The notes: generated by a model from the sequence alone, not told the origin. 64,000 nucleotides of DNA from Betaproteobacteria bacterium Ga0077526 (GCA_001464765.1 LNDV01000040.1:1-64000); one strand, 5' to 3'; positions 43,315 through 53,238 are shown, numbered from the stretch's first letter. Numbers and translations are program-made.

Positions 43315-45426
43315 TCAGGGTGACTTCCGGGTGCCCCGCACCTCGAACCGCACCCGGTCGAGCACCGAACCGTCGGCTTCCACCAGTGCGAGTTCGAACC
43401 GGCCAGACCGGGGCGCCCAGGACACCACTGGCCCGGTCTCCGAAAGGGCCGTCCCGTCCAGCCACCACTGCGCCCCCGCCCCGGCACCGGAGGCCCGGAA
43501 CTGAACGCGCTGCACGGCATCGGGGATGTCCGGATCCACCGCCAGAATCACGCCGTTGGCCGGGTACAGGATCCTCCCCGCCCCGCTTCGCACCGCCTTC
43601 ACCGCGACTTCACTCATCTCGGTTCCCTTGAGGAACCACTCGTCCCGCTCCGGCTCGATCTCGGGCACGTAGCGGACCTTCTGCGTCACCACATCGGCCG
43701 GCCGCGCCGGCGCACCCGAGCGCGGCTCCTGCGCATGGAGAAACTGCATGATGTCCAGCCACGCCGGCGCCGCGCCCGACACCCCGGACACGTCCTGCAT
43801 GGGCGATCCGTCGAAGTTGCCGACCCATACCCCGACCGTGTAGCGGCGCGAGAAACCGACGCACCAGTTGTCCCGCATATCCTTGCTGGTGCCGGTCTTC
43901 ACCGCGCTCCAGAAACGTGTCGCAAGCGGATTCTCGAGTCCGAAGCCGACGCTGCGCGCCCCGCGGTCCGCGAGGATGTCGGCTACGACCCAGGCCGAAG
44001 CGGGGTCGGCAACCCGCACGGACTTCGGCATCGGACCCGGCTGCCATCGCGCCGGCGACCAGGCACCGCCATTGGCAAGCGCCCGATACGCATTGGTCAA
44101 CTGCCAGAGGGAGACCTCGGCGCTGCCCAGGGCGAGCGAATAGCCGTAGTGATCCCCGGACTCGACGAGCGCGTCGAAGCCGAAACCGCGGAGCCGGTCC
44201 ACGAAGGCTTCCGGACCGACGAGCATCAGCGCCCGGACAGCGGGCACGTTGAGCGACGAAGACAGGGCCGTGCGGACACTCACGGACCCGCGGAACTCGT
44301 GGTCGTAGTTCTGCGGAACGTACAGCCCGCCGGGGGTGACGAGATTGGCGGCCGAGTCATCCAGCAGAGAGGCTGCGGTCAGCAGTTGATCCTCGATCGC
44401 CTGCGCGTACAGGAATGGCTTCAGCGTCGAACCCGCCTGCCGCAGAGCTTTCACGCCATCCACGTATGGGGCGCTACCGCCGCGCGGGGCATTGCCGGCA
44501 TAGGCGACTACGTGGCCCGTCGCGTTGTCGAGGACCAGCGCGGCGGCATCCCGCACCTGCCGGCCGCCGAGCGCGATGATCTGCTGGGTCAGGGCCTCCA
44601 GGACGTGCGCCTGCACGTTCGCATCGAGAGTGGTGGCGACCCGGCGGGCATCACGGGACAGCGCGCTTCGGGCGAGATGGGGAGCCAGCACCGCGCGCTG
44701 GTGGATCCGGGGTGGCCCCGCCAGTGCCGTCGAGGCCAGTCGATCGAACGCGGCGCAATCCGTGCTCGCCGCCACCGCGCAGGCGCGACGGGCCACCACC
44801 GCGGGTACCGCGTTCGGCCCTCGGAGCAATGCCGCGAGGAGCGCTGCCTCGCGCAGATCGATGCCGGCCGGCTCCTTCCCGAACAGAGCGTCCGTCGCGG
44901 CCGCAAGACCCACGATCTCGCCGCGGAACGTGGAGAGGTTGAGGTAGGCCTCGAGGATCTGGCGCTTGGTCCAGCGCTCCTCGAATTCCCTCGCCGCCTG
45001 AATCTGCCGCAGTTTCTGGACGAGGCTGCGTCGGGGTCCCTGAGCTTCGAGCGTCGGATCCAGCATCGCAGCCACCTGCATGGTGACCGTGCTCGCCCCG
45101 CGGGGAGCGCCCCGGATCAGCGTGTCCACCGCAGCGTCGCCGAGGGCGCGCCAGTCGACGCCCCCATGCTCGAAGAATCTCTTGTCCTCCGCGTGAAGCA
45201 CGGCGGCCACCACGGCCGGAGACACCCGGTCCAGCGACACCCAGGGCAGGCGCCGGCTCTTCTCGTCGACGCGAAGCTCGTGCAGCAGCCGTCCGTCCCG
45301 ATCCACCAGAATCGCATCGCTCGGCAGATACGCCGCGCGGGCTTCCTCGAACGACACCGCGGCCCAGAGCCTCAGCGGGACGAAAAGCAGAAACAGGACG
45401 AAGAGTGTGAAGGTGCGCGTGCTCAA
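43315..45426 (-). CDS. pbpC: Penicillin-binding protein 1C
   Basis: A 703-residue bifunctional peptidoglycan synthase anchored by one N-terminal helix (TLFVLFLLFVPLRLWAAV). The transglycosylase domain has HAEDKRFFEHGGVDWRAL and RGASTVTMQVAAML. The transpeptidase has the active Ser in QAGSTLKPFLYAQ, the SSLNVPAVRAL motif and KTGTSKDMRDNW. A C-terminal BiPBP_C domain (about 610-703) is typical of PBP1C. The alpha-2-macroglobulin gene often paired with pbpC is not adjacent here. Confidence 0.94.
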   Translation of the reverse strand: MSTRTFTLFVLFLLFVPLRLWAAVSFEEARAAYLPSDAILVDRDGRLLHELRVDEKSRRLPWVSLDRVSPAVVAAVLHAEDKRFFEHGGVDWRALGDAAVDTLIRGAPRGASTVTMQVAAMLDPTLEAQGPRRSLVQKLRQIQAAREFEERWTKRQILEAYLNLSTFRGEIVGLAAATDALFGKEPAGIDLREAALLAALLRGPNAVPAVVARRACAVAASTDCAAFDRLASTALAGPPRIHQRAVLAPHLARSALSRDARRVATTLDANVQAHVLEALTQQIIALGGRQVRDAAALVLDNATGHVVAYAGNAPRGGSAPYVDGVKALRQAGSTLKPFLYAQAIEDQLLTAASLLDDSAANLVTPGGLYVPQNYDHEFRGSVSVRTALSSSLNVPAVRALMLVGPEAFVDRLRGFGFDALVESGDHYGYSLALGSAEVSLWQLTNAYRALANGGAWSPARWQPGPMPKSVRVADPASAWVVADILADRGARSVGFGLENPLATRFWSAVKTGTSKDMRDNWCVGFSRRYTVGVWVGNFDGSPMQDVSGVSGAAPAWLDIMQFLHAQEPRSGAPARPADVVTQKVRYVPEIEPERDEWFLKGTEMSEVAVKAVRSGAGRILYPANGVILAVDPDIPDAVQRVQFRASGAGAGAQWWLDGTALSETGPVVSWAPRSGRFELALVEADGSVLDRVRFEVRGTRKSP

Positions 45427-45832
45427 GGGCCGCTGCTATGCCGGGGGACTGGGACCCCGAAGTGTAGCGGGGAGCGTTCGCGCGTCGTGCGCCGGAATCG
45501 GCGACGAATGGAATGGGCTTGGGTACGGCGGGCCGAAAGGTCCCGGCGAAGTACCGGGCCGGTCACGCCAAAAAAGAAACGCCGCGCTTTCGCGCGGCGT
45601 TCCCGTTTTCTGCCCAACCGCCAAGAAGAGCAAGAAACCTGTGTTGCAGATCGGCGCATCGGTCGGGAAGGTCTCCCGGTGTGGTCCCCGTTGTTGGAAC
45701 CCGGCTGATGCACCCCTGCTTTTTCCTTCTCATTTGCAACCCGTGTGCCAAGCGAAATAGAGTGTTACGGATCAACAGCTTGCCCCATGAGTGTCAAGAC
45801 TTCCGGCAAGGCGTGTCAATTCGGCCGACGTG
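45427..45832. other. Intergenic stretch between DUF3047 and pbpC
   Basis: These 406 bases hold the terminator at 45571-45605 and no convincing gene. Small frames across it lack family resemblance and ribosome sites. The pbpC promoter should lie in the first 140 bases, but no clear hexamers were identified. Confidence 0.55.
45571..45605. terminator. Bidirectional rho-independent terminator
   Basis: AACGCCGCGC (45578-45587), loop TTTC, GCGCGGCGTT (45592-45601). On the minus strand it is followed by TCTTTTTT (45577-45570), and on the plus strand by CCCGTTTT. It lies about 230 bp after the DUF3047 stop and would end the polyamine operon before pbpC. Confidence 0.85.
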
Positions 45833-46594
45833 TCAGCGCGCCGGACGAACTTCCGTCGCCGCCTCGAAGCGGAAGTCTCCGAACCATGCCGTGATGTCGT
45901 CGCCCGTGTTGTCGGTATCGGTGGCCACGGCAACGCCGTTCACCCGGGGTGGGGCTTCGCCAAAGGCCCTGCGGAAGTCCTCGGCGACGTTGCGCGAATG
46001 GCTGATCCAGCGCCCCGCCTCGGCGGCGCCCGAGTCGACGACGATCATGCGGACCCGGTCGGTGTAGGCGCTAGGCACGACCGTGCCGACGGGCGCCTTG
46101 GCGTCCCAGACGTAGCACAGAGCCGCAGCCGGTACTGCATCACCGTGCATCGCCCGAGCGAGCTTGACCTTGGAGCGGGCCAGAAACCCGAGCCGACCGA
46201 GGTCGTAGTCGAAGAACACGTACACCCGGGCGCTGTAGTCATCGCCCTGCTTCGTGCCTGCGGCCCCGCCGTTCACGGGCCGGGAGACCTTCCAGCGCCA
46301 GGACAGGATGGGCATGCGTTCCGGGTCGACCGACACGACGTGATCGAGCCCGGACATGGCCGCCCTGGCCCGGGCCCGCAGCACGGAGACACCCTCGTCC
46401 CGCACGATGTCGTACACAGTGGGACGGGAAACGCCAGGGACGTTGGTCGGACGCCAACCCGAAGGCATTGCCGCCCCCTCGGGCGCACCGGCAAACGGGG
46501 TGATGCTCTCCGGGGCAAGCTCGACACCGGCGGCGGCGCTCGACAGGACAATCCAGCCCGCAGCCGCAAGGGCCGCGAGCCGGCGCGGGATCAC
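45833..46594 (-). CDS. DUF3047 exported protein
   Basis: A 253-residue protein with a signal peptide (RRLAALAAAGWIVLSSAAAG). DUF3047 features include LSWRWKVSRPVNG, DDYSARVYVFFDYDLG, LCYVWDAKAPVGTVVPSAYT and the C-terminal VATDTDNTGDDITAWFGDF. The fold is probably a beta-sandwich, and the function is unknown. The start is a GTG at 46594 overlapping the aldehyde dehydrogenase stop (GTGA), so it is translated with the polyamine operon. Whether it shares the pathway is unproven. Confidence 0.88.
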   Translation of the reverse strand: MIPRRLAALAAAGWIVLSSAAAGVELAPESITPFAGAPEGAAMPSGWRPTNVPGVSRPTVYDIVRDEGVSVLRARARAAMSGLDHVVSVDPERMPILSWRWKVSRPVNGGAAGTKQGDDYSARVYVFFDYDLGRLGFLARSKVKLARAMHGDAVPAAALCYVWDAKAPVGTVVPSAYTDRVRMIVVDSGAAEAGRWISHSRNVAEDFRRAFGEAPPRVNGVAVATDTDNTGDDITAWFGDFRFEAATEVRPAR

Positions 46595-48018
46595 CCGAGA
46601 TTCACCATGACGTGCCGGACGACCGTGTAGTCCTCGAGGCTGTACATCGACATGTCCTTTCCGTAGCCCGACTGCTTCAGACCGCCGTGGGGCATTTCGG
46701 TGGCGAGCATGAAGTGCGTATTGATCCAGGTGGCGCCGTACTGGAGCCGGGAGGCGACCTTCATCGCGCGCGACACGTCGCGTGTCCATACGGAGGATGC
46801 GAGACCGTAATCGGAATCATTGGCCCACGCCACCGCGTCGTCGGCGTCACTGAAGCGAGTCACGGAAATCACCGGACCGAACACCTCCTTGCGGACGATC
46901 TCGTCGTCCTGCAGCGCACCGGCAATGACGGTGGGCTCGTAGAAGAAACCCGCACCCGCCACGACCTTGCCACCGGCGACGACTTCCATGTGCTTCACCG
47001 AGGCCGCGCGATCGACGAACCCCGCCACGCGCTCGCGCTGGCGCGCGGAGATGACCGGCCCCAGTTCCGTCGACTCGTTCTCCGGTGCGCCGACGGCCAG
47101 CGAACTGGCCGCCGCACCGAGATCGGCCACGAGCTTGTCGTAGATGCCGGCACCGGCGTACACCCGGCAGGCCGCCGTGCAGTCCTGACCGGCGTTGTAG
47201 TAGCCGAAGGTGCGCAGACCGCTCACGACGGCATCGATGTCGGCGTCGTCGAAGACGATGACCGGTGCCTTGCCGCCCAGTTCGAGGTGGGTACGCTTCA
47301 AAGTCGGAACGGCCGCCTGCAGCACGGCCTGCCCCGTGGCAACGCTGCCCGTGATGGACACCATCGCGACCTTCGGATGCGAGATGAGGGGCTGGCCGAC
47401 GATCGGACCGCGCCCGTGGACGACGTTGACGACGCCCTCGGGGAAGATCTCCGCGCAGACCCGCGCGAGCTTGAACGTCGTGAGCGGCGTGAGTTCAGAG
47501 GGCTTGAGCACAAGCGTGTTGCCCGCTGCCAGCGCGGGCGCGATCTTCCACGCGGCCATCATCAGCGGGTAGTTCCACGGGGCGATCTGCGCGACCACAC
47601 CGATGGGGTCGCGGCGGATCATGCTCGTGTGGCCGGCCAGGTACTCCTTGGCCGCCGTGCCCGACAGGCAGCGCGCCGCCCCCGCGAAATAGCGGAACAC
47701 GTCCGCCACCGCAGGCAGTTCGTCCGCGGAAACCCGCGCGAGCGGCTTGCCGCAGTTGAGCGACTCGAGACGGGCGAACTCCGCCGCGTCGTCCTCGATG
47801 CGCTGTGCCAGGCGAAGCAGCAGCGTGGCGCGCTCCGCAGGCGTCGTCTGACTCCATTTCTCGAAGGCTCGGGACGCCGCGGTGACGGCGGCATCCACCT
47901 GATGCGGGGTCGCCTCCGCGATCGTCGCGAGCGTGCCGCCGGTCGCGGGGTTCAGTACCGGCAGGCTCTCCCCTGCCCCATCCACGAACTTGCCGCCAAT
48001 CAACAGTTGCGTATCCAT
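46591..48018 (-). CDS. patD: Gamma-aminobutyraldehyde dehydrogenase
   Basis: A 475-residue NAD-dependent aldehyde dehydrogenase. It has the cofactor region APWNYPLMMAAWKIAPALAA, the catalytic Glu in HLELGGKAPVIVF and the catalytic Cys in NAGQDCTAACRVY. It also has EVFGPVISV and the C-terminal MPHGGLKQSGYGKDMSMYSL, typical of YdcW/PatD. It would oxidise 4-aminobutanal, made from putrescine, to GABA. It follows four polyamine transporter genes in exactly the order seen in E. coli ydcSTUVW, which supports this over a betaine aldehyde role. No putrescine aminotransferase gene is in the window. Confidence 0.9.
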   Translation of the reverse strand: MDTQLLIGGKFVDGAGESLPVLNPATGGTLATIAEATPHQVDAAVTAASRAFEKWSQTTPAERATLLLRLAQRIEDDAAEFARLESLNCGKPLARVSADELPAVADVFRYFAGAARCLSGTAAKEYLAGHTSMIRRDPIGVVAQIAPWNYPLMMAAWKIAPALAAGNTLVLKPSELTPLTTFKLARVCAEIFPEGVVNVVHGRGPIVGQPLISHPKVAMVSITGSVATGQAVLQAAVPTLKRTHLELGGKAPVIVFDDADIDAVVSGLRTFGYYNAGQDCTAACRVYAGAGIYDKLVADLGAAASSLAVGAPENESTELGPVISARQRERVAGFVDRAASVKHMEVVAGGKVVAGAGFFYEPTVIAGALQDDEIVRKEVFGPVISVTRFSDADDAVAWANDSDYGLASSVWTRDVSRAMKVASRLQYGATWINTHFMLATEMPHGGLKQSGYGKDMSMYSLEDYTVVRHVMVNLG

Positions 48019-48061
48019 CGCTCGACCCTTCCTCGCTGTTTCGTCTACGAACCGGGCCGCG

Positions 48062-48892
48062 TCACTTCACGCTGCCCGCCACATCCTGGGTATCCCTCGT
48101 GAGATAGAACGCCGCCACGATCGGGATGAACGTCGCGGCAATCACGAACACCGCCACCACATTGGTCACAGGGCGCTCGCGCGGCCGCACGAGTTCGCTC
48201 AGCATCCAGATCGGAAGCGTGCTCTGCTGGCCCGCGGTGAAGGTGGTGACGATCACTTCGTCGAAGGAAAGCGCGAATGCCAGCATGCCCCCGGCGAGCA
48301 GCGCCGTGGCGATGTTCGGGAGGATCACATAGCGCAGCGTCTGGAAGCCATCCGCGCCGAGATCCATCGAGGCTTCGATCAGCGCCCGGCTGGTGCGGCG
48401 GAACCGGGCCAGCACGTTGTTGTACACCACCACGATGCAGAACGTCGCGTGGCCGATGACGATGGTCCAGAAGCTGAACGGGATGTCCATTAGGCTGAGG
48501 GCCGACCGCAGCGCGATGCCGGTGATGATGCCCGGCAGCGCGATGGGGAGGATCACCAGCAGGGAGATCGCCTCACGCCCGAAAAAGCGCGAGCGCCACA
48601 CCGCGGCCGCTGCGAGGGTGCCGAGCACCAGCGCCACTGCCGTCGACACCGCCGCCACCTGCAGCGACAGGGAAAGCGCGTCGCGGATGTCCTGGCGGGC
48701 GAAAGCCACCCCGAACCACTTGGTGGTGAATCCGGGAATCGGGAACTTGAAGCTCTTCTCTTCCGTGGAGAAGGCATACAGGATGATGATCAACAGCGGG
48801 ATGTGCAGGAACAGCATGCCCGCAGCAGCCGCGACCTTGAGCGGCAAACCCGCGCGGGTGCCCGGAGGCGGTCCGACACTCATCGGGGCCAC
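48062..48892 (-). CDS. ydcV: Polyamine ABC transporter permease (YdcV/PotC-like)
   Basis: A 276-residue inner-membrane permease with about six helices, starting near VAAAAGMLFLHIPLLIIILYA. The coupling motif ASMDLGADGFQTLRYVILPN docks on the ATPase. FSLSFDEV-type residues (ALSFDEVIVTTF) match spermidine/putrescine permeases of the PotC/PotI type. It lies between the PotB-type permease (24 bp) and patD (43 bp). Confidence 0.9.
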   Translation of the reverse strand: MAPMSVGPPPGTRAGLPLKVAAAAGMLFLHIPLLIIILYAFSTEEKSFKFPIPGFTTKWFGVAFARQDIRDALSLSLQVAAVSTAVALVLGTLAAAAVWRSRFFGREAISLLVILPIALPGIITGIALRSALSLMDIPFSFWTIVIGHATFCIVVVYNNVLARFRRTSRALIEASMDLGADGFQTLRYVILPNIATALLAGGMLAFALSFDEVIVTTFTAGQQSTLPIWMLSELVRPRERPVTNVVAVFVIAATFIPIVAAFYLTRDTQDVAGSVK

Positions 48893-48916
48893 CGATTCCC
48901 TGCGACCATCCGGCGC

Positions 48917-49858
48917 TCAGAGCGCATCGAAGGCTCCCAGACGCTTGGCCACACTCAGATAGACGCCCATCACGACGATGGGCACCAGCGTGAACGCCGC
49001 AGCCATCGGAATATTCCCCGCCACGCCCTGATGCGAGTAGACGGCCTGCCCGATGAACGGCGTGGACTGCCCGATGATCCCGGGGATGATGTAGTCGCCC
49101 AGGGTCAGCGAGAACGTGAAGATGGAACCGGCCACCACGCCCGGCATCGCGAGCGGGAAGATCACGTTGCGGAAAGTCTGCCCCGGCGTCGCGCCGAGAT
49201 CGCCCGAGGCCTCGATCACGGAGGCCGGCACCCGCTCCAACGCCGCGATGATCGGCAGGATCATGAACGGCAGCCAGATGTACACGAAGACAATGAAGGT
49301 GCCGAGGTAGGAGATGGACAGCGACGGCCCGCCGATGACCGGCAGTTCCAGCACGGCTTCGAGCAGCCAGGTGAGATGCAGCTGCGCGGCAAACCAGCTG
49401 ACGATGCCCTCCTTCGCGAGAATGAGCTTCCAGGAATACACGCGCACCAGGTAGCTCGACCAAAGCGGCAGCATCACGCCGAGATAGAGCAGCCCCTTCA
49501 TGCGCATGCCGGCGTAGCGCACCATGTAGTACGCGATCGGAAACGCAATCGCCGTGCACCCGAGCGTTACCGCCGTGGCCATCACGACGGTGCGCAGGAT
49601 GATGTCCCAGTTGGCGGCGTTGCCGAGGAACTCCCGGTAGGTCGCCAGGGAGAACTCCCGGATGATGACCCCGGAGAACTCGTCGATCGAGAAGAAGCTC
49701 TGCGCGAGCAGCGCGAACAGCGACCCCAGGTAGATCACGCCCAGCCACAGCAGCGGTGGCACCAGAAGCAGAAGCAGCGTGAGGCGGGGCCGGCGGAACA
49801 GTGCGGTGGACAGGCCGGCCAGCGCCGAGCCGCCGCGACTGGCCGCCAGCGCGGTCAT
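48917..49858 (-). CDS. ydcU: Polyamine ABC transporter permease (YdcU/PotB-like)
   Basis: A 313-residue permease, partner of the next gene. The first helix LLLLLVPPLLWLGVIYLGS, the periplasmic-facing IIREFSLATYREFL and the coupling loop ASGDLGATPGQTFRNVIFPL are typical of PotB/PotH. Its start overlaps the ATPase stop by 4 bp (ATGA). Confidence 0.9.
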   Translation of the reverse strand: MTALAASRGGSALAGLSTALFRRPRLTLLLLLVPPLLWLGVIYLGSLFALLAQSFFSIDEFSGVIIREFSLATYREFLGNAANWDIILRTVVMATAVTLGCTAIAFPIAYYMVRYAGMRMKGLLYLGVMLPLWSSYLVRVYSWKLILAKEGIVSWFAAQLHLTWLLEAVLELPVIGGPSLSISYLGTFIVFVYIWLPFMILPIIAALERVPASVIEASGDLGATPGQTFRNVIFPLAMPGVVAGSIFTFSLTLGDYIIPGIIGQSTPFIGQAVYSHQGVAGNIPMAAAFTLVPIVVMGVYLSVAKRLGAFDAL

Positions 49859-50895
49859 GCGCTCTCCGCGAGGGCCTGCACGTGGCGCCGCTCGACCATG
49901 AGCCGGACTTCGGTGCCGGAAGCGCGCGAGGCGCTGCCGTCGCCGCCCTGCAGATTCTGCTCGACCACCGTGATCTCTCCGCCCTCCACCGCCACCACGA
50001 CGCGAACGGTCGCGCCGAGGTATGTCGTGTTTCGGATCACGCCGTCGAGGATGGCGACGCCGCCTTCCGGCAAGGTGTCCGGCGTGGTGATGCGGATGCG
50101 TTCCGGCCGCACGGCGTAGCGCCCTGGGAAGCCGCCGAGACGCTGCCCGAGGTAGCCATCGACGAGATTGGTCTGCCCGACGAAGCCCGCGACGAACTCG
50201 CTTGCCGGATGGTCATAGACCTCGGCCGGCGTGCCGATCTGCTCGATGCGGCCATGGTTGAACACGGCGAGCCGGTCGCTCATCGCGAGCGCCTCGCCCT
50301 GATCGTGAGTGACGTAGACGAACGTGATGCCGACCTGTCTCTGGATGCTCTTGAGTTCGTGCTGCATGTTCTCTCGCAGCTTGAGGTCCAGGGCGCCGAG
50401 GGGTTCGTCCAGCAGAAGTACGCGCGGATGGTTCACCAGCGCGCGGGCCAGCGCCACGCGCTGCCGCTGGCCACCCGACAGCTGACTGGGCTTGCGGCCG
50501 TAGAGACCGTCCAGCTTGACGAGTGCGAGCATCTCCTCCGCCTGCCTCTGCCGGTCGGCGCGCGGCACCTTGCGGATCATCAGGCCGTACTCGACGTTCT
50601 CTCCTACGCTCATGTGCGGAAACAGCGCGTAGTCCTGGAACACCGTGTTGACGTCGCGCGCATAGGGCGGCACACCGGACACGTCCTCGCCATGCACGAG
50701 AACGCGTCCGCTGCTGGGTTGTTCGAACCCGGCGATCAGGCGCAGACAGGTCGTCTTGCCGGAGCCCGAGGGCCCCAGCATGGAGAAGAACTCACCGTCC
50801 GCAATCTCGAAGGAGACGCGATCTACCGCGCGGACTTCCCCGAACAGACGGCTGACTGCCTCGAATGCGACCGCCGGGACGCCGTTACCGCCCAT
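49855..50895 (-). CDS. ydcT: Polyamine ABC transporter ATP-binding protein (YdcT/PotA-like)
   Basis: A 346-residue ATPase with Walker A LGPSGSGKTTCLRLIAG, Q-loop FQDYALFPHMS, signature LSGGQRQRVALARAL and Walker B LLLDEPLGALD. A C-terminal TOBE domain (about 250-346) is typical of polyamine and similar importers. It lies 33 bp after the binding protein gene. Confidence 0.93.
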   Translation of the reverse strand: MGGNGVPAVAFEAVSRLFGEVRAVDRVSFEIADGEFFSMLGPSGSGKTTCLRLIAGFEQPSSGRVLVHGEDVSGVPPYARDVNTVFQDYALFPHMSVGENVEYGLMIRKVPRADRQRQAEEMLALVKLDGLYGRKPSQLSGGQRQRVALARALVNHPRVLLLDEPLGALDLKLRENMQHELKSIQRQVGITFVYVTHDQGEALAMSDRLAVFNHGRIEQIGTPAEVYDHPASEFVAGFVGQTNLVDGYLGQRLGGFPGRYAVRPERIRITTPDTLPEGGVAILDGVIRNTTYLGATVRVVVAVEGGEITVVEQNLQGGDGSASRASGTEVRLMVERRHVQALAESA

Positions 50896-50928
50896 GGGGC
50901 ACGGCGCCCTGGAACGACACCCGCACGA

Positions 50929-52116
50929 TCATCGGCCACCGAGGATAGCGATGTAGTCCGAGACCCAGCGGTAGTAGGGAACGCAGCCCTTCGGGTCGGA
51001 GCACTTGGCCACCGGCGTACGCCAGAAGGAGATGCGCTCGAACTCGTCGTAGCCGTTGGTCTTGCAGCCCTCGTCACCGAGCAGCGCATTGCCCTTGCAC
51101 GCGGCCGGCACGGACGGCACGGACCCGAACCAGGCGGAGAGATCCCCCTGAAGCTTGGGATTCACCGAGTGCTCCATCCAGAGGTACGCGCAGGTCGGGT
51201 TCTTGGCGTTCACGTGCAGCATCGTCGTGTCGGCCCAGCCCGTCGCGCCTTCCACCGGCACGACGCTCGCGATCGGCTGCTTCTCGCCCTTGAGCAGATT
51301 CACCTGGAAACCCCAGGATGAGGATGCCACCACACCTTCGTTCTTGAAGTCGTCGATCTGGACCATCGCATCGTGCCAGTAGCGGGCAACCAGCTTGCGC
51401 TGGGCGCGCAGCAGTTCCAGCGCGGCCTTGTACTGGTCCTCGTTCAGCTCGTACGGGTCCTTGATGCCCAGTTCCGGCTTGGTGGCCTTGAGGTAGAGCG
51501 CGGCATCGGCGATGTAGATCGGGCCGTCGAAGGCCTGCACGCGACCCTTGTTGGACTTGCCGTCGGCCAGCGTCATTTCCTCGAACACGACCTTCCAGCT
51601 CTTGGGCGCTTCCTTGAAGGCCTTGGTGTTGTAGGCGAGAACGTTGTAGCCCCACTGATAGGGCACGCCGTAATGCTTGCCGTCGACGAAATGCCACCGG
51701 GCCTTCTGCAGGCGCGGGTCGACGTTCTTGTAGCTGGGGATCAGGCTGACATTCACTTCCTGGACGCGCTTGCCGGCGATCAGGCGCAGGCTCGCATCCC
51801 CGGAGGCCGTAACCAGGTCGAACCCGCCTTCGTTCATGAGGGCAACCATCTCGTCGGAGGTGCCGGCCGTCTTCACGTTGACCTTGCAGCCGGTCTTCTT
51901 CTCGAAACCCGTCACCCAGTCGAAGCTCTTGTCCGTGTCGCCGCGCTCGATGTAGCCGGGCCAGGCCACGATGTCGAGCCGGCCTTCGGGCTTGCCGAGT
52001 TTCTGCAGCGGGCCGGCCGCCTGGGCCGATCCGAACGCAATGCCGAGCGTTGCGGCCAGGGTTGCCGCGGAAAGCAGCCGGACGGACCGGCGCAGGGAAC
52101 GTTGATGTCGTTGCAT
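50929..52116 (-). CDS. ydcS: Polyamine-binding periplasmic protein (YdcS/PotD-like)
   Basis: A 395-residue exported binding protein. The signal peptide has an Arg-rich start and LLSAATLAATLGIAFGSAQA. The mature chain begins LDIVAWPGYIERGDTDKSFD and has TGCKVNVKTAGTSDEMVALM, as in PotD/PotF/YdcS proteins. It is the first gene of the operon, 200 bp from the upstream M48 gene, where a promoter is expected but no clear one was found. It probably binds putrescine, given the aldehyde dehydrogenase at the operon end. Confidence 0.9.
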   Translation of the reverse strand: MQRHQRSLRRSVRLLSAATLAATLGIAFGSAQAAGPLQKLGKPEGRLDIVAWPGYIERGDTDKSFDWVTGFEKKTGCKVNVKTAGTSDEMVALMNEGGFDLVTASGDASLRLIAGKRVQEVNVSLIPSYKNVDPRLQKARWHFVDGKHYGVPYQWGYNVLAYNTKAFKEAPKSWKVVFEEMTLADGKSNKGRVQAFDGPIYIADAALYLKATKPELGIKDPYELNEDQYKAALELLRAQRKLVARYWHDAMVQIDDFKNEGVVASSSWGFQVNLLKGEKQPIASVVPVEGATGWADTTMLHVNAKNPTCAYLWMEHSVNPKLQGDLSAWFGSVPSVPAACKGNALLGDEGCKTNGYDEFERISFWRTPVAKCSDPKGCVPYYRWVSDYIAILGGR

Positions 52117-52316
52117 GGGACACTCCGTTTCGTTATGGGATGCCTGGGAGACCGTGATCGGCAGGGGCTGCGGCCGGGGACCACCCGGCAGACAGGCACC
52201 AGAATGACGCGGCTACGCATCGCACACGTCAAAGATCAGGTCCAGCACGGGGGATGCTACGCGCAACCCGCGAACGCCCGCAAGCACGGACGGTCGTTCG
52301 CGTCGCGCCGTGCGGG

Positions 52317-53168
52317 TTACTTCGCCGTGGTAAGGGGCTGCGGCTTCATCTTGAAGACCGGCCGCGGATCCTTGCTCTCATAGAAAGGCATCATCTGCGG
52401 CACCAGTGCCTGCAGCGCCGCCTGACGCTTCTCGGGTGCCGGGTGAGTGCTCATGAAATCCCCCTTGCCCTTGCCGCCGGAGAGCTTGCCCATCTTCTCC
52501 CAGAGCGTCACCGCAGCCTGGGGGGCATAGCCGGCTTTCGCGGCGAGTTCGATGCCGATGCGGTCTGCCTCGGATTCCGCGGTGCGGCTGTTCGGCAGCG
52601 TCACGGCGACCGCCGCGGCGCCCACGGCCGCCGAGGCCGCCGCGCCACCGTACTTGCTGCCGATCACGAGGCCGACGATTCCGGCGCCGACCTGCGTGGC
52701 CATGGCCGTGGACATCTTCTCGGCCTGGTGCTTGGCCAGCGCGTGCGCGATCTCGTGGCCCATCACCTGGGCGATTTCGTCGTCGGAGGGCTTCAGGGCC
52801 ACGATGAGCCCCGTGTAGAAGGCCATCTTCCCGCCCGCCATGCACCAGGCGTTGACGGTCTTGGGATCGTCGATGACCTTCACGCTCCAGGCCCACGACG
52901 CGGTTTCCGGCCGGTAGGCGATGGCATGCGGAATGAGCCGCTCCGTGATCGTCACGATGCGGGCGGACACCGCCGGATCGTTGTCCAGCTTGCCCTCCTT
53001 GGCGTAGGGTCCGAGCATCTGCACGTAGGCGGAAGCCGAGGACGCGATGGCGGAATCCTCCGAGACCAGCATCAGCTGTTTGCGGCCGGTTACAGGAGCG
53101 CTCTTGCAGGCGGCGAGGGTCAGGGCGACGAGCGTCAGCGTGGCGAACGTGCGCAGGCGGGAAGTCAT
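52317..53168 (-). CDS. M48-family metalloprotease, putative lipoprotein (LoiP/YggG-like)
   Basis: A 283-residue protein with a lipoprotein signal peptide (FATLTLVALTLAACKSAP, lipobox LAAC). The zinc motif HEIAHALAKH with third ligand Glu in ESEADRIGIELAAKAG and SRTAE is that of M48 proteases. STHPAPEKRQAALQAL is also conserved. It should act on misfolded proteins at the outer membrane from the periplasmic side. The ATG at 53168 is chosen because it gives the lipobox. It is flanked by genes of unrelated function on the same strand. Confidence 0.92.
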   Translation of the reverse strand: MTSRLRTFATLTLVALTLAACKSAPVTGRKQLMLVSEDSAIASSASAYVQMLGPYAKEGKLDNDPAVSARIVTITERLIPHAIAYRPETASWAWSVKVIDDPKTVNAWCMAGGKMAFYTGLIVALKPSDDEIAQVMGHEIAHALAKHQAEKMSTAMATQVGAGIVGLVIGSKYGGAAASAAVGAAAVAVTLPNSRTAESEADRIGIELAAKAGYAPQAAVTLWEKMGKLSGGKGKGDFMSTHPAPEKRQAALQALVPQMMPFYESKDPRPVFKMKPQPLTTAK

Positions 53169-53238
53169 GGGCTGGGCCTCCGGATGGGTAGTCTTGTCGG
53201 GTCGAATGGCAGGGGCGCGCCGGCACGGGCGCGGGTCG

